This document shows positions 34,872-43,338 of a DNA stretch of 64,000 bases, piece by piece. The stretch's first letter is position 1. The number at the start of each line of letters is the position of its first letter. The position numbers and the translations under genes were made by a program. This stretch comes from Ignavibacteria bacterium (GTDB lineage Bacteria > Bacteroidota > Ignavibacteria > Tepidaquicellales > Tepidaquicellaceae). Location of the stretch: the NCBI GenBank assembly GCA_016719565.1, contig JADJYU010000001.1, positions 558,001-622,000 of the forward strand, read 5' to 3'. The notes under the pieces were generated by a model. That model ran no database searches. It had not been told where the DNA came from and saw nothing but the letters and a program-made list of their open reading frames with translations.

Positions 34872-35921
34872 TTATTCCTTGCCTTCTTCAATTTTTTCTT
34901 CAACTTCCGCTTCCTCACCTGCATCTGTTTTTTCCAATACTTCTGTATTATCACCATCCGGTTCATAATTTAAACCAATCAGAAGTGGATAGTGGTCTGA
35001 TCCAATATCTTCAAGTGTCTTAAGGGTTAATAGTCCAAATTCTCCGGAGTAAAAAATATGATCCAGAGGAAACCTTAACAAAGGAACAAAAACGTTATAG
35101 GTATTAAAAAATCCCCTGCCTTTACGCGGGTCGGCCAGCTTACTGTATTTTCTGAAAAGTTTCGAAGTAACAGACCAGCCTACATCGTTCATGTCGCCGG
35201 CAACTATGGTTGGATTTTTAGTTTCTCTGATTTTTTTGCCGATAATAAGCAATTCTGTATCTCTTTCATAGGTATCGGTACCCGGCTGCGGAGGTTCCGG
35301 GTGAACTCCATAAAAGTCAATTTTACTTCCTGACGGTAAGGTAATTTTGGTAAAAATAGAAGGTACATCGTCCTTAACCAAAAAATTTACAACGCTTTCA
35401 GTGAGCTGAAGTTTTGACAGCAGTATCATACCGTATGTATTCTCCAGCGGATATTTGATTGAATACGGAAAATCCACTTCAAGCTTATTAACAGAGTCAG
35501 CCCATTTTTGATCAGGTTCATTTATCAGCAGAATATCAGGATCATACTTTTTTACAAGCGTATGAAAGCTCTCTTTATCTTCATTATCCATAAGCACATT
35601 TGAAACAAGAAGGGTCAGGCTGGTTCCTTCTGTCGGCTTGTTGCTTTTCTTTGCCTGAGTTTTAAAAAGGGGTGTATATACTAAAACAAACTGCATTTGA
35701 TAGACAAAGGCAACTGCAAGAACCAATAACAAAAGTAACTTGAATTCCCATTGGAAATTTAAAAAAACATATGCCAGAATCATCGTCAGGAAGGTGAAAA
35801 CAGCAATCTGAATTCTTGGAAAATCAAAGATCCTGATCCACCAGGCTCCCGAGCGTATCAGGGGCAGTCCTGTTGTAATCAGAACAATAGCGCATAATAT
35901 TAGTGTCACTATCCACATCAA
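34872..35921 (-). CDS. Membrane-anchored endonuclease/exonuclease/phosphatase (EEP) family protein
   Basis: A 349-residue protein with three N-terminal membrane helices (L-I-L-C-A-I-V-L-I-T-T, I-A-V-F-T-F-L-T-M-I-L-A-Y, L-L-L-L-V-L-A-V-A-F-V-Y). A C-terminal EEP domain follows with L-L-V-S-N-V-L, D-I-L-L-I-N-E-P-D (Glu metal ligand), Y-G-V-H-P, V-A-G-D-M-N-D (Asp/Asn pair) and G-S-D-H-Y-P-L (catalytic Asp-His). It is a metal-dependent phosphodiesterase or phosphatase facing the periplasm. The last 25 residues are strongly acidic (V-E-E-K-I-E-E-G-K-E). The substrate is unknown. Confidence 0.85.
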   Translation of the reverse strand: MMWIVTLILCAIVLITTGLPLIRSGAWWIRIFDFPRIQIAVFTFLTMILAYVFLNFQWEFKLLLLLVLAVAFVYQMQFVLVYTPLFKTQAKKSNKPTEGTSLTLLVSNVLMDNEDKESFHTLVKKYDPDILLINEPDQKWADSVNKLEVDFPYSIKYPLENTYGMILLSKLQLTESVVNFLVKDDVPSIFTKITLPSGSKIDFYGVHPEPPQPGTDTYERDTELLIIGKKIRETKNPTIVAGDMNDVGWSVTSKLFRKYSKLADPRKGRGFFNTYNVFVPLLRFPLDHIFYSGEFGLLTLKTLEDIGSDHYPLLIGLNYEPDGDNTEVLEKTDAGEEAEVEEKIEEGKE

Positions 35922-36024
35922 TCTATATTTAAAATTTCAACAGGTTGGAAAATTATTTTAACGTGCTGTTTAATTCTATTAATTCAATAAGTGCTTTCTT
36001 AAATAATGAGTCTGTGTAATGGCA

Positions 36025-36125
36025 GCTAACATAATTCTTATGCTTTGTGTAATAACTTAAAATGAAATTTTATTAATGAATCCTTGTCGGTTTTGCATCT
36101 ATTCAGGTGCCACAGTGTTATGGCT
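36025..36125 (-). other. Possible degenerate attC-like site
   Basis: The plus strand has GCTAACATAATTCTTATGC at the left and CAGGTGCCACAGTGTTATGG at the right, about 100 bp apart. These match the GCTAAC and GTTA cores of the array sites, but the inner arms pair poorly. It is listed because the same arrangement (core, then promoter/palindrome element) also occurs near 31.2 kb. Confidence 0.3.
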
Positions 36126-36150
36126 TCTAAGTGTCGATATATAAAATATA

Positions 36151-36198
36151 TTTGTAAAATAAATCATTACAAAAGTAATTTCAATTAAAATTTGTTAT
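36151..36198 (-). promoter_or_regulatory. Promoter/palindrome element, copy 3
   Basis: On the minus strand: AACAAATTTTAATTG, then a TAnnTTTG box (TACTTTTG at 36177-36170), whose TTTG opens the palindrome TTTGTAA-N9-TTACAAA (36173-36151) with perfect 7-bp arms. The layout equals copy 2. It lies 230 bp upstream of the EEP gene's start, and just after the 3' end of the EamA gene. Confidence 0.55.
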
Positions 36199-36226
36199 TC
36201 ATTATAAGGATAGAGGAGATTTTATT

Positions 36227-36826
36227 TTACATATCCATCCCTTTGCCTTTCGGCGACCAGGTGAGGAGAATGAGACTGATGAAGACGACAATAAAACCAA
36301 TAAGCTGATGCCAGTAAAATTTTTCATCAAGAATAATATATGAAAGAATGAGAGAACTGATAGACATAAATCCCATGAAGCCGGCGGCTGTTACTCCGGT
36401 CACATTTTCGAGACCGTAATTCCAGAGTGATAAGCCGAGCGCGACCGAACCGGCACCCCACCAGATAAGCGCCATCCATTGAGAAGTCTTTACAAATGAG
36501 AAATCGAAATCCTGAATTTCAAATATTGTAAACGGAATAAAGAGGATAAGTGAAATTAAAACAGATAAGCTGACAATCAGCATTGGCTTTATATGATCCA
36601 TTTCTGATTTACCGATTATAGTATAAGCTGCGCCGAAGCATACTGCTAAAAATACAAGGACGCTTCCTATCAGCATCATACCTGAGGAAGACTGCGGACC
36701 CATTGCCATTGTACCTCCGAAGTTTACTATGATTATCCCGACAACGGCAAGAATAATTGCAGTCCATTTCCTTATTTTATATAGTAAAATAAATCTGAAT
36801 TTTACTTTATAAATAAATTTATACAA
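36227..36826 (-). pseudogene. EamA/DMT transporter, N-terminal half missing
   Basis: 199 residues cover only half of a ten-helix drug/metabolite transporter. About six helices remain (W-T-A-I-I-L-A-V-V-G-I-I-I-V-N-F through L-I-G-F-I-V-V-F-I-S-L-I-L-L-T-W). The C-terminal EamA repeat is complete, with G-A-G-S-V-A-L-G-L-S-L-W-N-Y-G and the V-x-A-A-G-F-M-G-F-M-S segment. The first repeat is absent and the coding signal begins abruptly at K-I-R-K-W. The array of hairpin repeats starts 52 bp upstream, so that side was probably rearranged. It could still encode a half-size dimeric transporter, but loss of function is more likely. Confidence 0.6.
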
Positions 36827-36877
36827 ACTTAATAAAAATATTTTATAAATCCTGTAATTTTTTTTTAAGTTGTCTCC

Positions 36878-37380
36878 ATTGAGTCACCCGCATGAAATGA
36901 ATATATAGTTACATAGTAAATCTTTTGCGGGGACTCAATGGGTTAGTATATACGACGCTGAGTCCCCGCGAAAAATTTACAGTATAATTATACGCAGTCA
37001 TTGCGGGTGACTCAGCTGTGACGGTAATGCCGGGACTCAATGGGTTAGTATATGAGGCGCTGAGTCCTCGCTATAAATTCATTGTGAATTTACACGCAGT
37101 CATTGCGGGTGACTCAGCTGTGACGATAATGCGGGGACTCAATGGGATAGTATATGCAGCGCTGAGTCACCGCATATATTCGTTTCCATTGAGTCACCCG
37201 CAGGAAATGAATATATAGATTTACTGTAAATCTTTTGCGTGGACTCAATGGGATAGAATGAGCTGAGTCCCCGCGAAAATTCTCAGTAAAATTATACGCT
37301 GACTTTGCCGGTGACTCAGCTGTGACGGTGATGCCGGGACTCAATGTGATATTATATGCGTAGAATGTATCGGCGTTGAG
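36878..37380. repeat. Array of about five ~100-bp hairpin repeats
   Basis: The core is GCGGGGACTCA, about 16-21 bases, then TGAGTCCCCGC. Perfect 11-bp stems lie at 36927-36969 and near-perfect ones at 37029-37071, 37131-37173 and 37237-37274; a broken one begins at 37333. The loop starts with ATGGG in four of five. Between them are second arms GCGGGTGACTCA that can pair with TGAGTCACCCGC at the left edge and near 37190. Unit spacing is 96-106 bp. The array sits directly 3' of the FG-GAP gene and 5' of the truncated EamA gene. No protein is encoded. Confidence 0.88.
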
Positions 37381-37383
37381 CTA

Positions 37384-39213
37384 TTATCTTAACAGCACCA
37401 TTTTCCTGGTAAGAGAAAAGCCGGCGGCTTCAATCTTGTAATAATAAATACCTGATGATAAATTTTCACCGCTGAAAATAAAACTGTGACTGCCCGTATT
37501 TTTAAATTCATTCACGGGAGTGTCAACAAGTTTTCCGTTTGAATCAAATATCTTGATTATTACTTCAGCGTCATTCGGTATTTCGAACTGAATATTGGTA
37601 ACGGGATTAAACGGGTTTGGAAAATTCTGCTTCAGAATGTAACCGTTTGAATTTCCTGTTGCTGGATTACCGCTGCCCGGATTTTGAAATGTAAATGTAT
37701 TATCCGCTGTAAACTCTGAAGTATTAAAAGTATTGTCAACTGTCTGAACGCTCCAGTAATATACTCCCGTATCCAATTCATCAATATGCCATGTTCTGCC
37801 TGCGCCTGTATTGCCTGTTCCCGGCAAGCGGCTGAAGCTGTTAATCCCTGATCCGGCCGGAGATAAAATGTCATCACCTCCGGGAAAGGTGCCGATCCTT
37901 AAATTATAAGAAAGTCCCGCAGACGGTGTACTGCTGTCAGTACCTTCAAGCCAGTTGAAGTGAATCACCGCATTATCAAAAGTAGTCGTAAGACCTTTCG
38001 GTTCGACAGGCGCTTCATTAATCACGGGAGTTAAATTTTTGTAAACGGATGTAATGTTTTTCTTTGCAGTAAGATTGTGACCTGTCAGCAGAATATCGAT
38101 CCTGAAATCATTATCAAAATCCCCGATGGAAACCTGACCGTAAGTTAATGCAGGGTGTATGGTTTTCACTGCAGTAAAATTTCCATTTACATTTCTGTAA
38201 ATTCCGGCAATACCTGATGCATTACCCGAATGATTTCCCGCAGCAAGTATATCCAGAAAACCGTCATTGTCAAAATCCGCCCACAGTATATTTCCCGAAG
38301 CGAGTCCGGGCAGCTCCGATGTGTGTTTTGAAAAAGTATTGCCCCCGTTATTCCGGAAGATCACAGTTGTGAATTCAGTATTTCCGGTTGAGCTATTAAA
38401 CATTTCTCCCTGCATCACAATGTCGCCTAATCCGTCCGAATCAAAATCTCCCCATGCAGAAGAGCTTTTTGACATTGGGGGAAGTATTATGCCGGATTCA
38501 GAGAATGATCCGTTTTCATTTATAAAAATTTTTGTAAGATATGAATTCTTATTTTCGTTTGTCTGACCGGAGATCAGCAGATCTGCGTCACCGTCAGTGT
38601 CAAAATCATAAAATTCACAAGAAGAAAAATACACGGCAGGAAGACCTGTCTGTATTTCGGTAAAAGAATTTCCGGTATTTTTATAAAGTCTGAGCTGCGG
38701 AGCGCCGCCCGAATCAAGTCCCGTGATGAAGACATCCGGATGTGAGTCGTTATTGTAATCGATCCATTTTACTGAACCCGAATGAAGGTCTTCAAATCCA
38801 AAGTCACGTTCGTCAAAAGCCGACGGAAGCTTATTCTCATAAATCCTTGTAATGATACCGTTATGACTGACTGAGTAAGCTGAGATCAAAAGATCCAGAT
38901 CGCCGTCTTTGTCAAAATCCGCCCAGGCAACGGATGCGTTGGTAATATCCGGCAGACCGGAATTTATCAGGACAAAATTTCCTCCGCCGTGATTAATATA
39001 CACCTGAGATTTCGCAGTTATGGAATCATCAACGCCCGAAATAAAAACATCAAGCAGCCTGTCATTATTAAGATCGATCCAGTTTATCCTGCCGTGTGAG
39101 AGACCCGGAAAACTGAGATTGATCTTTTCAAACGGCTGACTTACTGCAAATCCTGAGATCAGTATGTTTAAAAATATGAGAGCCGGTAAGAGCGGCTTCC
39201 TGTATTTACTCAT
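37384..39213 (-). CDS. Secreted FG-GAP/VCBS repeat protein with T9SS sorting domain
   Basis: A 609-residue exported protein. After the signal peptide (L-I-F-L-N-I-L-I-S-G-F-A) come about seven FG-GAP blades marked by D-x-N-x-D or D-F-D-x-D-G-x-x-D loops such as W-A-D-F-D-K-D-G-D-L-D-L-L-I-S. These predict a seven-bladed beta-propeller with calcium loops. A fibronectin-like region (W-L-E-G-T-D-S-S) follows. The C terminus is a sorting domain opening N-F-P-N-P-F-N-P-V-T-N-I-Q-F and ending K-M-V-L-L-R. It should be exported by the type IX system and act at the cell surface. The hairpin array follows its stop codon. Confidence 0.92.
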   Translation of the reverse strand: MSKYRKPLLPALIFLNILISGFAVSQPFEKINLSFPGLSHGRINWIDLNNDRLLDVFISGVDDSITAKSQVYINHGGGNFVLINSGLPDITNASVAWADFDKDGDLDLLISAYSVSHNGIITRIYENKLPSAFDERDFGFEDLHSGSVKWIDYNNDSHPDVFITGLDSGGAPQLRLYKNTGNSFTEIQTGLPAVYFSSCEFYDFDTDGDADLLISGQTNENKNSYLTKIFINENGSFSESGIILPPMSKSSSAWGDFDSDGLGDIVMQGEMFNSSTGNTEFTTVIFRNNGGNTFSKHTSELPGLASGNILWADFDNDGFLDILAAGNHSGNASGIAGIYRNVNGNFTAVKTIHPALTYGQVSIGDFDNDFRIDILLTGHNLTAKKNITSVYKNLTPVINEAPVEPKGLTTTFDNAVIHFNWLEGTDSSTPSAGLSYNLRIGTFPGGDDILSPAGSGINSFSRLPGTGNTGAGRTWHIDELDTGVYYWSVQTVDNTFNTSEFTADNTFTFQNPGSGNPATGNSNGYILKQNFPNPFNPVTNIQFEIPNDAEVIIKIFDSNGKLVDTPVNEFKNTGSHSFIFSGENLSSGIYYYKIEAAGFSLTRKMVLLR

Positions 39214-39426
39214 GTTTTTTTTATAAAGATACTAAACTTTTTAATTTCATTCATTTAAATTTATTTCAAAACATAGAAATTGCTCTGCAATATGTATTGA
39301 AACTTAAAATGTATTTAATGTAATTTACCTGCATGAAATGTTAAGTTAAACGACAAATTCTATTCTGCAATTTATCCCGGTAACAAAGTTAAAGAGAATT
39401 AAAATTTCAAACTATATTTTAAAAAA

Positions 39427-40998
39427 TTGAAAACACCGTCCGAAGATCTCTGGAAACTGATCCACTCAATGAATATTTCCGAAAAAGGTTACTTCATAAA
39501 ATTTGCCCGAAGGCATTCGCATGTAAGTGAAAACAATTATGTAAAACTTTTTGAAGCCGTGAGCAGGCAGAAAGACGGATATGATGAGAATGAAATAAAG
39601 AAAATTTTTAAAAAAGAAAAATTCATAAAGCAGCTGACATCGGCTAAGAATTATCTGTATAATATGATTCTGAAAAGTCTTGTCAGCTATAATGATGAGA
39701 AATCCACCGAGAGCGTGCTTTCAAACATGAAAGAGCATTATACAATTTTATTTCATAAAACTTTATTCACTCAGGCGGAGACCATTCTTAACAGGGCGAA
39801 GAAGCTGGCGGCTGAAGAAGATAAGTTTGCAAAACTGATTGACATACTTAAGGATCAGAGAAATTTTGATTACAGAAAAATTGCTGAGCCGGACTTTGAT
39901 AAATATATTGACAACTGCCTGAAGGAAGAACTTGAAACGATTGATAAGCAGAAGAACATTGCCGAATACAATGCGCTTTATCTCAGGATGTCTTCGCTGT
40001 TCAAGAAAACCGGCATTGCGCGAAATACCAAAGATAAAAAGATGTTTGAAGAGCTTGCGCGTCATCCGCTGATGAAGAATGAAAGCGCCGCCCGTTCCAT
40101 ACGCGCTAAAAATCTTTTTTATATTCTCAATTATCTTTATTACTACTGCACCGGCAATCACGGAAAGGCGTTTGAGTTTACTGTGAAACGTCTTGAGCTT
40201 ATCGGGAATAATCCTCTTAAGACAGGCGGCGGGAAGAAAGAATATCTTTACGCATTAAGCGATGCGATCGCAATGTCTTACAATCTCAAAAAATACGATC
40301 TCTGCCTTTCTTATCTGCGGAAGCAGAGAGAAGCTGGCGCTGCGGCGGTGAAGACAAAAAATGATATTCCGAATTTTCCGGAAATGTATATTAAGTCTTA
40401 CAGTTTTGAAATTAATATTTATATCATCTCCGGATATTTCAGGGAAGGACTTAAAATGGTAAATGAAGTGACCGGCTGGCTGGATAAATATTCGGGTAAG
40501 CTTAACAGGTCTGAAGAGCTTAAAGTAATTTATTCGATCGCCTATCTTTATTTCGGGGCGGGTGAACCTGAAAAATCACTGAACTGGCTGAACAAAATTC
40601 TGAACGACAGGACTGAGTACCGTATTGACTACAAAGCGTTCGCAAGATTAATGAATCTTATAATACATTACGAGCTGGAAAATTATGATCTGATAGATTA
40701 TGAATTCAAATCCGTGAAAAGATTTCTTTCAAAGAATGACAAGCTGTATGAATATGAGAACGTAACTCTTTCTGCAATAAAAAACCTTGCATGGATTTCT
40801 GATAATAAGGAAAAAAAATTATTTCTTGAAATGCTGAAGAAGAAGTTAAATGATGTTATAATTAAAAGCGGTGAAAGGAAAGCCGCTGAATATTTCGATC
40901 TGATTTCCTGGATTGACAGCAAGCTTGAAGGAAAAAGTTTTTCCGACGTTATAAAATCCCGTTCCAAAGTTAAACTTTCCGACCTTAAACTTAGCTGA
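39427..40998 (+). CDS. Helical-repeat protein of unknown function
   Basis: A 523-residue, Lys-rich, almost wholly alpha-helical cytoplasmic protein. The N terminus (T-P-S-E-D-L-W-K-L-I-H-S-M-N-I-S-E-K-G-Y-F) resembles a family seen repeatedly in Bacteroidota/Ignavibacteria genomes. The later part has TPR-like pairs (I-A-Y-L-Y-F-G-A-G-E-P-E-K-S-L-N-W-L near residue 372). A TTG start is used because it directly precedes the conserved N-terminal motif; there is no ATG nearby. A scaffold role is inferred from the repeats only. Confidence 0.72.
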   Translation: MKTPSEDLWKLIHSMNISEKGYFIKFARRHSHVSENNYVKLFEAVSRQKDGYDENEIKKIFKKEKFIKQLTSAKNYLYNMILKSLVSYNDEKSTESVLSNMKEHYTILFHKTLFTQAETILNRAKKLAAEEDKFAKLIDILKDQRNFDYRKIAEPDFDKYIDNCLKEELETIDKQKNIAEYNALYLRMSSLFKKTGIARNTKDKKMFEELARHPLMKNESAARSIRAKNLFYILNYLYYYCTGNHGKAFEFTVKRLELIGNNPLKTGGGKKEYLYALSDAIAMSYNLKKYDLCLSYLRKQREAGAAAVKTKNDIPNFPEMYIKSYSFEINIYIISGYFREGLKMVNEVTGWLDKYSGKLNRSEELKVIYSIAYLYFGAGEPEKSLNWLNKILNDRTEYRIDYKAFARLMNLIIHYELENYDLIDYEFKSVKRFLSKNDKLYEYENVTLSAIKNLAWISDNKEKKLFLEMLKKKLNDVIIKSGERKAAEYFDLISWIDSKLEGKSFSDVIKSRSKVKLSDLKLS

Positions 40999-41056
40999 AT
41001 TTTTTCGATTCCTATGTTTTGAATCCTTTTGATTTTTTGCGGAAGTGTTTTAAAAT

Positions 41057-41099
41057 TATTTTTGTGAAGTAATTTTAAATAATTTAAAACAAGAAGGAG
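41057..41099 (+). promoter_or_regulatory. Promoter box and AAGGAG ribosome site for the three-repeat T9SS protein
   Basis: A TAnnTTTG box (TATTTTTG, 41057-41064) lies 40 bp before the ATG, and AAGGAG lies at 41094-41099, five bases before it. A clear Shine-Dalgarno sequence is unusual in this window, where most genes show none. It suggests strong expression of this secreted protein. Confidence 0.5.
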
Positions 41100-41104
41100 A
41101 AAAC

Positions 41105-42562
41105 ATGAAAAGCAAATCATGGCTAAAAGCAATCATTGTTATAATATTCAGCGCGGTATTAATGCTGAATTCAAACGGAAATATTAAAGCGGATCAGAGT
41201 GAAGCGCAGGCGCTGAATCCGTTCAACCTGCTTTTCCCTCCGACCGGGATTACATTCCTTTCTGAGGCGGGAAACAACTCTCCTGTAGACATTACCTGGA
41301 GCAGCGCGGGAAGCGGCGCAGTTACATATAAATGGAAATTCGGCGCGCCAAATATCGGCTCAGTAATATTGAGTCTGCCTTCAAACTCCGGCGGCGCTGC
41401 TACAACTCTTACGGTAACTCCTGCCGCAGTCGACGGAATACTCGCTTCTCTCGGACTGAATCCCGGAGATTCGGCTGCAGGTCAGTGGGCTGTCTGGGCT
41501 TATGAAGGAAATGATTCGCTGAAGTCAACACAGACATTCAACATAACCTTCAAACGAAAAGCGGTTCTCAATTCATTTGGGTTATTGTCACCGCCGACAG
41601 GGATCACTCTTGTCACATCTCCTGAAAATAATGCAAATGTAAATATCACCTGGAGAAAATCCGTAAACGGAGCAAACTACAAGTGGAAGTTCGGCGCGCC
41701 GAATATAAATTCCGTTATCCTGAGCATTCTTTCAAACACTTCAGGATCGGATACAGTATTAACCGTAACGCCTGCCGCAGTCGACGGGATTCTCGCTTCG
41801 CTCGGATTAAATCCAGGAGATTCGGTATCGGGACAATGGGCAGTCTGGGCTTATAACGGAACCGATTCACTAAAGTCTGACCAGACATTTTCCATCACAT
41901 TCAGAAGGAGCGCATTGAGCGCATTCAGTCTTTTATTTCCTCCGACAGGCATAACATTTTTATCAAATCCGACAAATACGACTCCGGTCGATATTAACTG
42001 GAGAAGATCAGCGCAGGGAGTTACATACAAATGGAAATTCGGCTCGCCGGCTGTAACAAATACTATACTTGATCTGTCTTCGAATAACAGCGGGGCTGAC
42101 ACGGTTTTAACAGTAACTCCTGCAGCTGTCGACGGAATACTTGCATCGCTCGGACTTAATCCCGGGGATTCGGTGTCAGGACAATGGGCTGTCTGGGCTT
42201 ATCTGAACGGCGACTCTCTGAAATCAACTCAGACATATAACATAACTTTCAGACGTGATAATCAGATCGGAATAAATCAGATCGGGACTGAAGTGCCGGA
42301 AAAATTTTCACTGTCACAGAATTACCCGAATCCGTTCAATCCATCGACTGTAATTAAATTCGGAATTGCAAAACAGGGATTTGTAACGCTGAGCATAATT
42401 GACATGTCCGGAAGAGAGATCGATAGACTTGTAAACGAAAACTTGTCTGCCGGAAATTACGAAGCTGTTTTTAACGGCAGCAACATTTCCAGCGGAGTTT
42501 ACTTTTACAGAATACAGGCGGGTAACTTCACTGAGACAAAGAAATTTATGTTGATTAAATAA
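41105..42562 (+). CDS. Secreted three-repeat beta-domain protein with T9SS sorting domain
   Basis: A 485-residue exported protein. After a signal peptide, three repeats of about 120 residues follow. Each opens L-L-F-P-P-T-G-I-T (or L-L-S-P-P-T-G-I-T), has Y-K-W-K-F-G-[AS]-P, then A-A-V-D-G-I-L-A-S-L-G-L-N-P-G-D-S and G-Q-W-A-V-W-A-Y. The L-G-L-x-P-G-D part resembles SusE-type starch-binding outer-membrane domains, though this is tentative. The last 85 residues are a sorting domain (N-Y-P-N-P-F-N-P-S-T-V-I-K-F, ending K-F-M-L-I-K). Repeats are also very similar at DNA level, implying recent tandem duplication. It may bind glycans or act as a surface layer. Confidence 0.88.
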   Translation: MKSKSWLKAIIVIIFSAVLMLNSNGNIKADQSEAQALNPFNLLFPPTGITFLSEAGNNSPVDITWSSAGSGAVTYKWKFGAPNIGSVILSLPSNSGGAATTLTVTPAAVDGILASLGLNPGDSAAGQWAVWAYEGNDSLKSTQTFNITFKRKAVLNSFGLLSPPTGITLVTSPENNANVNITWRKSVNGANYKWKFGAPNINSVILSILSNTSGSDTVLTVTPAAVDGILASLGLNPGDSVSGQWAVWAYNGTDSLKSDQTFSITFRRSALSAFSLLFPPTGITFLSNPTNTTPVDINWRRSAQGVTYKWKFGSPAVTNTILDLSSNNSGADTVLTVTPAAVDGILASLGLNPGDSVSGQWAVWAYLNGDSLKSTQTYNITFRRDNQIGINQIGTEVPEKFSLSQNYPNPFNPSTVIKFGIAKQGFVTLSIIDMSGREIDRLVNENLSAGNYEAVFNGSNISSGVYFYRIQAGNFTETKKFMLIK

Positions 42563-42590
42563 AAATAGGTAAATCAACAGCTCCGGAATA

Positions 42591-42623
42591 TCCCTGCAGA
42601 TCCTGTCTGCGGGGATGTTTTTT
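42591..42623 (+). terminator. Rho-independent terminator
   Basis: Arms TCCCTGCAGA (42591-42600) and TCTGCGGGGA (42606-42615) pair over 10 bp with one T-G wobble, a 5-base loop TCCTG, and then TGTTTTTT. It lies 29 bp after the stop of the three-repeat protein gene. Confidence 0.85.
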
Positions 42624-42777
42624 ATATAATAATTAATCAAAAATTTTATCAAAATAATTTAAGAATTAACTAAATAAAATAAAACTTTCCGTGTGAATTT
42701 AAACGGTTAAGCAATTGAATATGAATTGGTTTATTGATCAGAATTCTTAATCTTGATCCGACCACATTAATTTCCCT

Positions 42778-43338
42778 TTGACAATAACTGAAAAAAATAT
42801 CGATACTTCTGAACTTGAGCTCATTGCAGGTTTAAGATCCTATGACCAAAAGGTATTTTCAAAAATATATGATCTTTACTCAGCTGCATTGTACGGCATT
42901 ATATTAAGAATAGTGGATTCGTCAGCGGTTGCTGATGATGTGCTTCAGGAAACTTTCATAAAGGTTTGGAAAAATGCAGGCAAGTATGATGAGTCCAAAG
43001 GACGTCTTTTCACATGGATGGTAAACATTGCGCGTAATTCTGCAATTGACAACACGCGTTCAAAAGAAGTGAAACATACCAGTAAAATCCAAAACACATC
43101 TGATGACGTAAGTATTATGCAGGAAAGTCATTCTTATATTGTTAATACCGACACCTTAGACATGTCACAACACGTTAATAAACTTCCTCCCGAACAGCAA
43201 AAGCTCATTGAGCTTATCTATTTTAACGGATATACTCAGCAGGAAGTATCAGATGAATTTGGAATACCGCTCGGCACGGTGAAAACCCGTGTGAGGAACG
43301 CAATTTTAGAATTAAAAAAAATCTTTAAAGTAAATTGA
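42778..43338 (+). CDS. ECF-type RNA polymerase sigma factor (SigK-like)
   Basis: A 186-residue sigma-70 family factor with region 2 and region 4 only. Region 2 has Y-D-L-Y-S-A-A-L-Y-G and V-L-Q-E-T-F-I-K-V-W. Region 4 has Y-F-N-G-Y-T-Q-Q-E-V-S-D-E-F-G-I-P-L-G-T-V-K-T-R-V, a typical helix-turn-helix. This is the arrangement of SigK/RpoE-like factors that answer to an anti-sigma. The TTG start is inferred. Its stop overlaps the TTG start of the anti-sigma gene (TTGA), so the two are made together. It may drive the CHRD gene downstream. Confidence 0.92.
   Translation: MTITEKNIDTSELELIAGLRSYDQKVFSKIYDLYSAALYGIILRIVDSSAVADDVLQETFIKVWKNAGKYDESKGRLFTWMVNIARNSAIDNTRSKEVKHTSKIQNTSDDVSIMQESHSYIVNTDTLDMSQHVNKLPPEQQKLIELIYFNGYTQQEVSDEFGIPLGTVKTRVRNAILELKKIFKVN

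Noticed and set aside
37018..37344. Short frames on both strands in the hairpin array
   Set aside because: They arise from the repeated hairpin sequence and show no conserved protein; the DNA-level repeat explains them.
36878..37380. Hairpin array considered as a CRISPR array
   Set aside because: Repeats contain long hairpins, the spacers are themselves repeated, the unit is about 100 bp and no cas gene is nearby.
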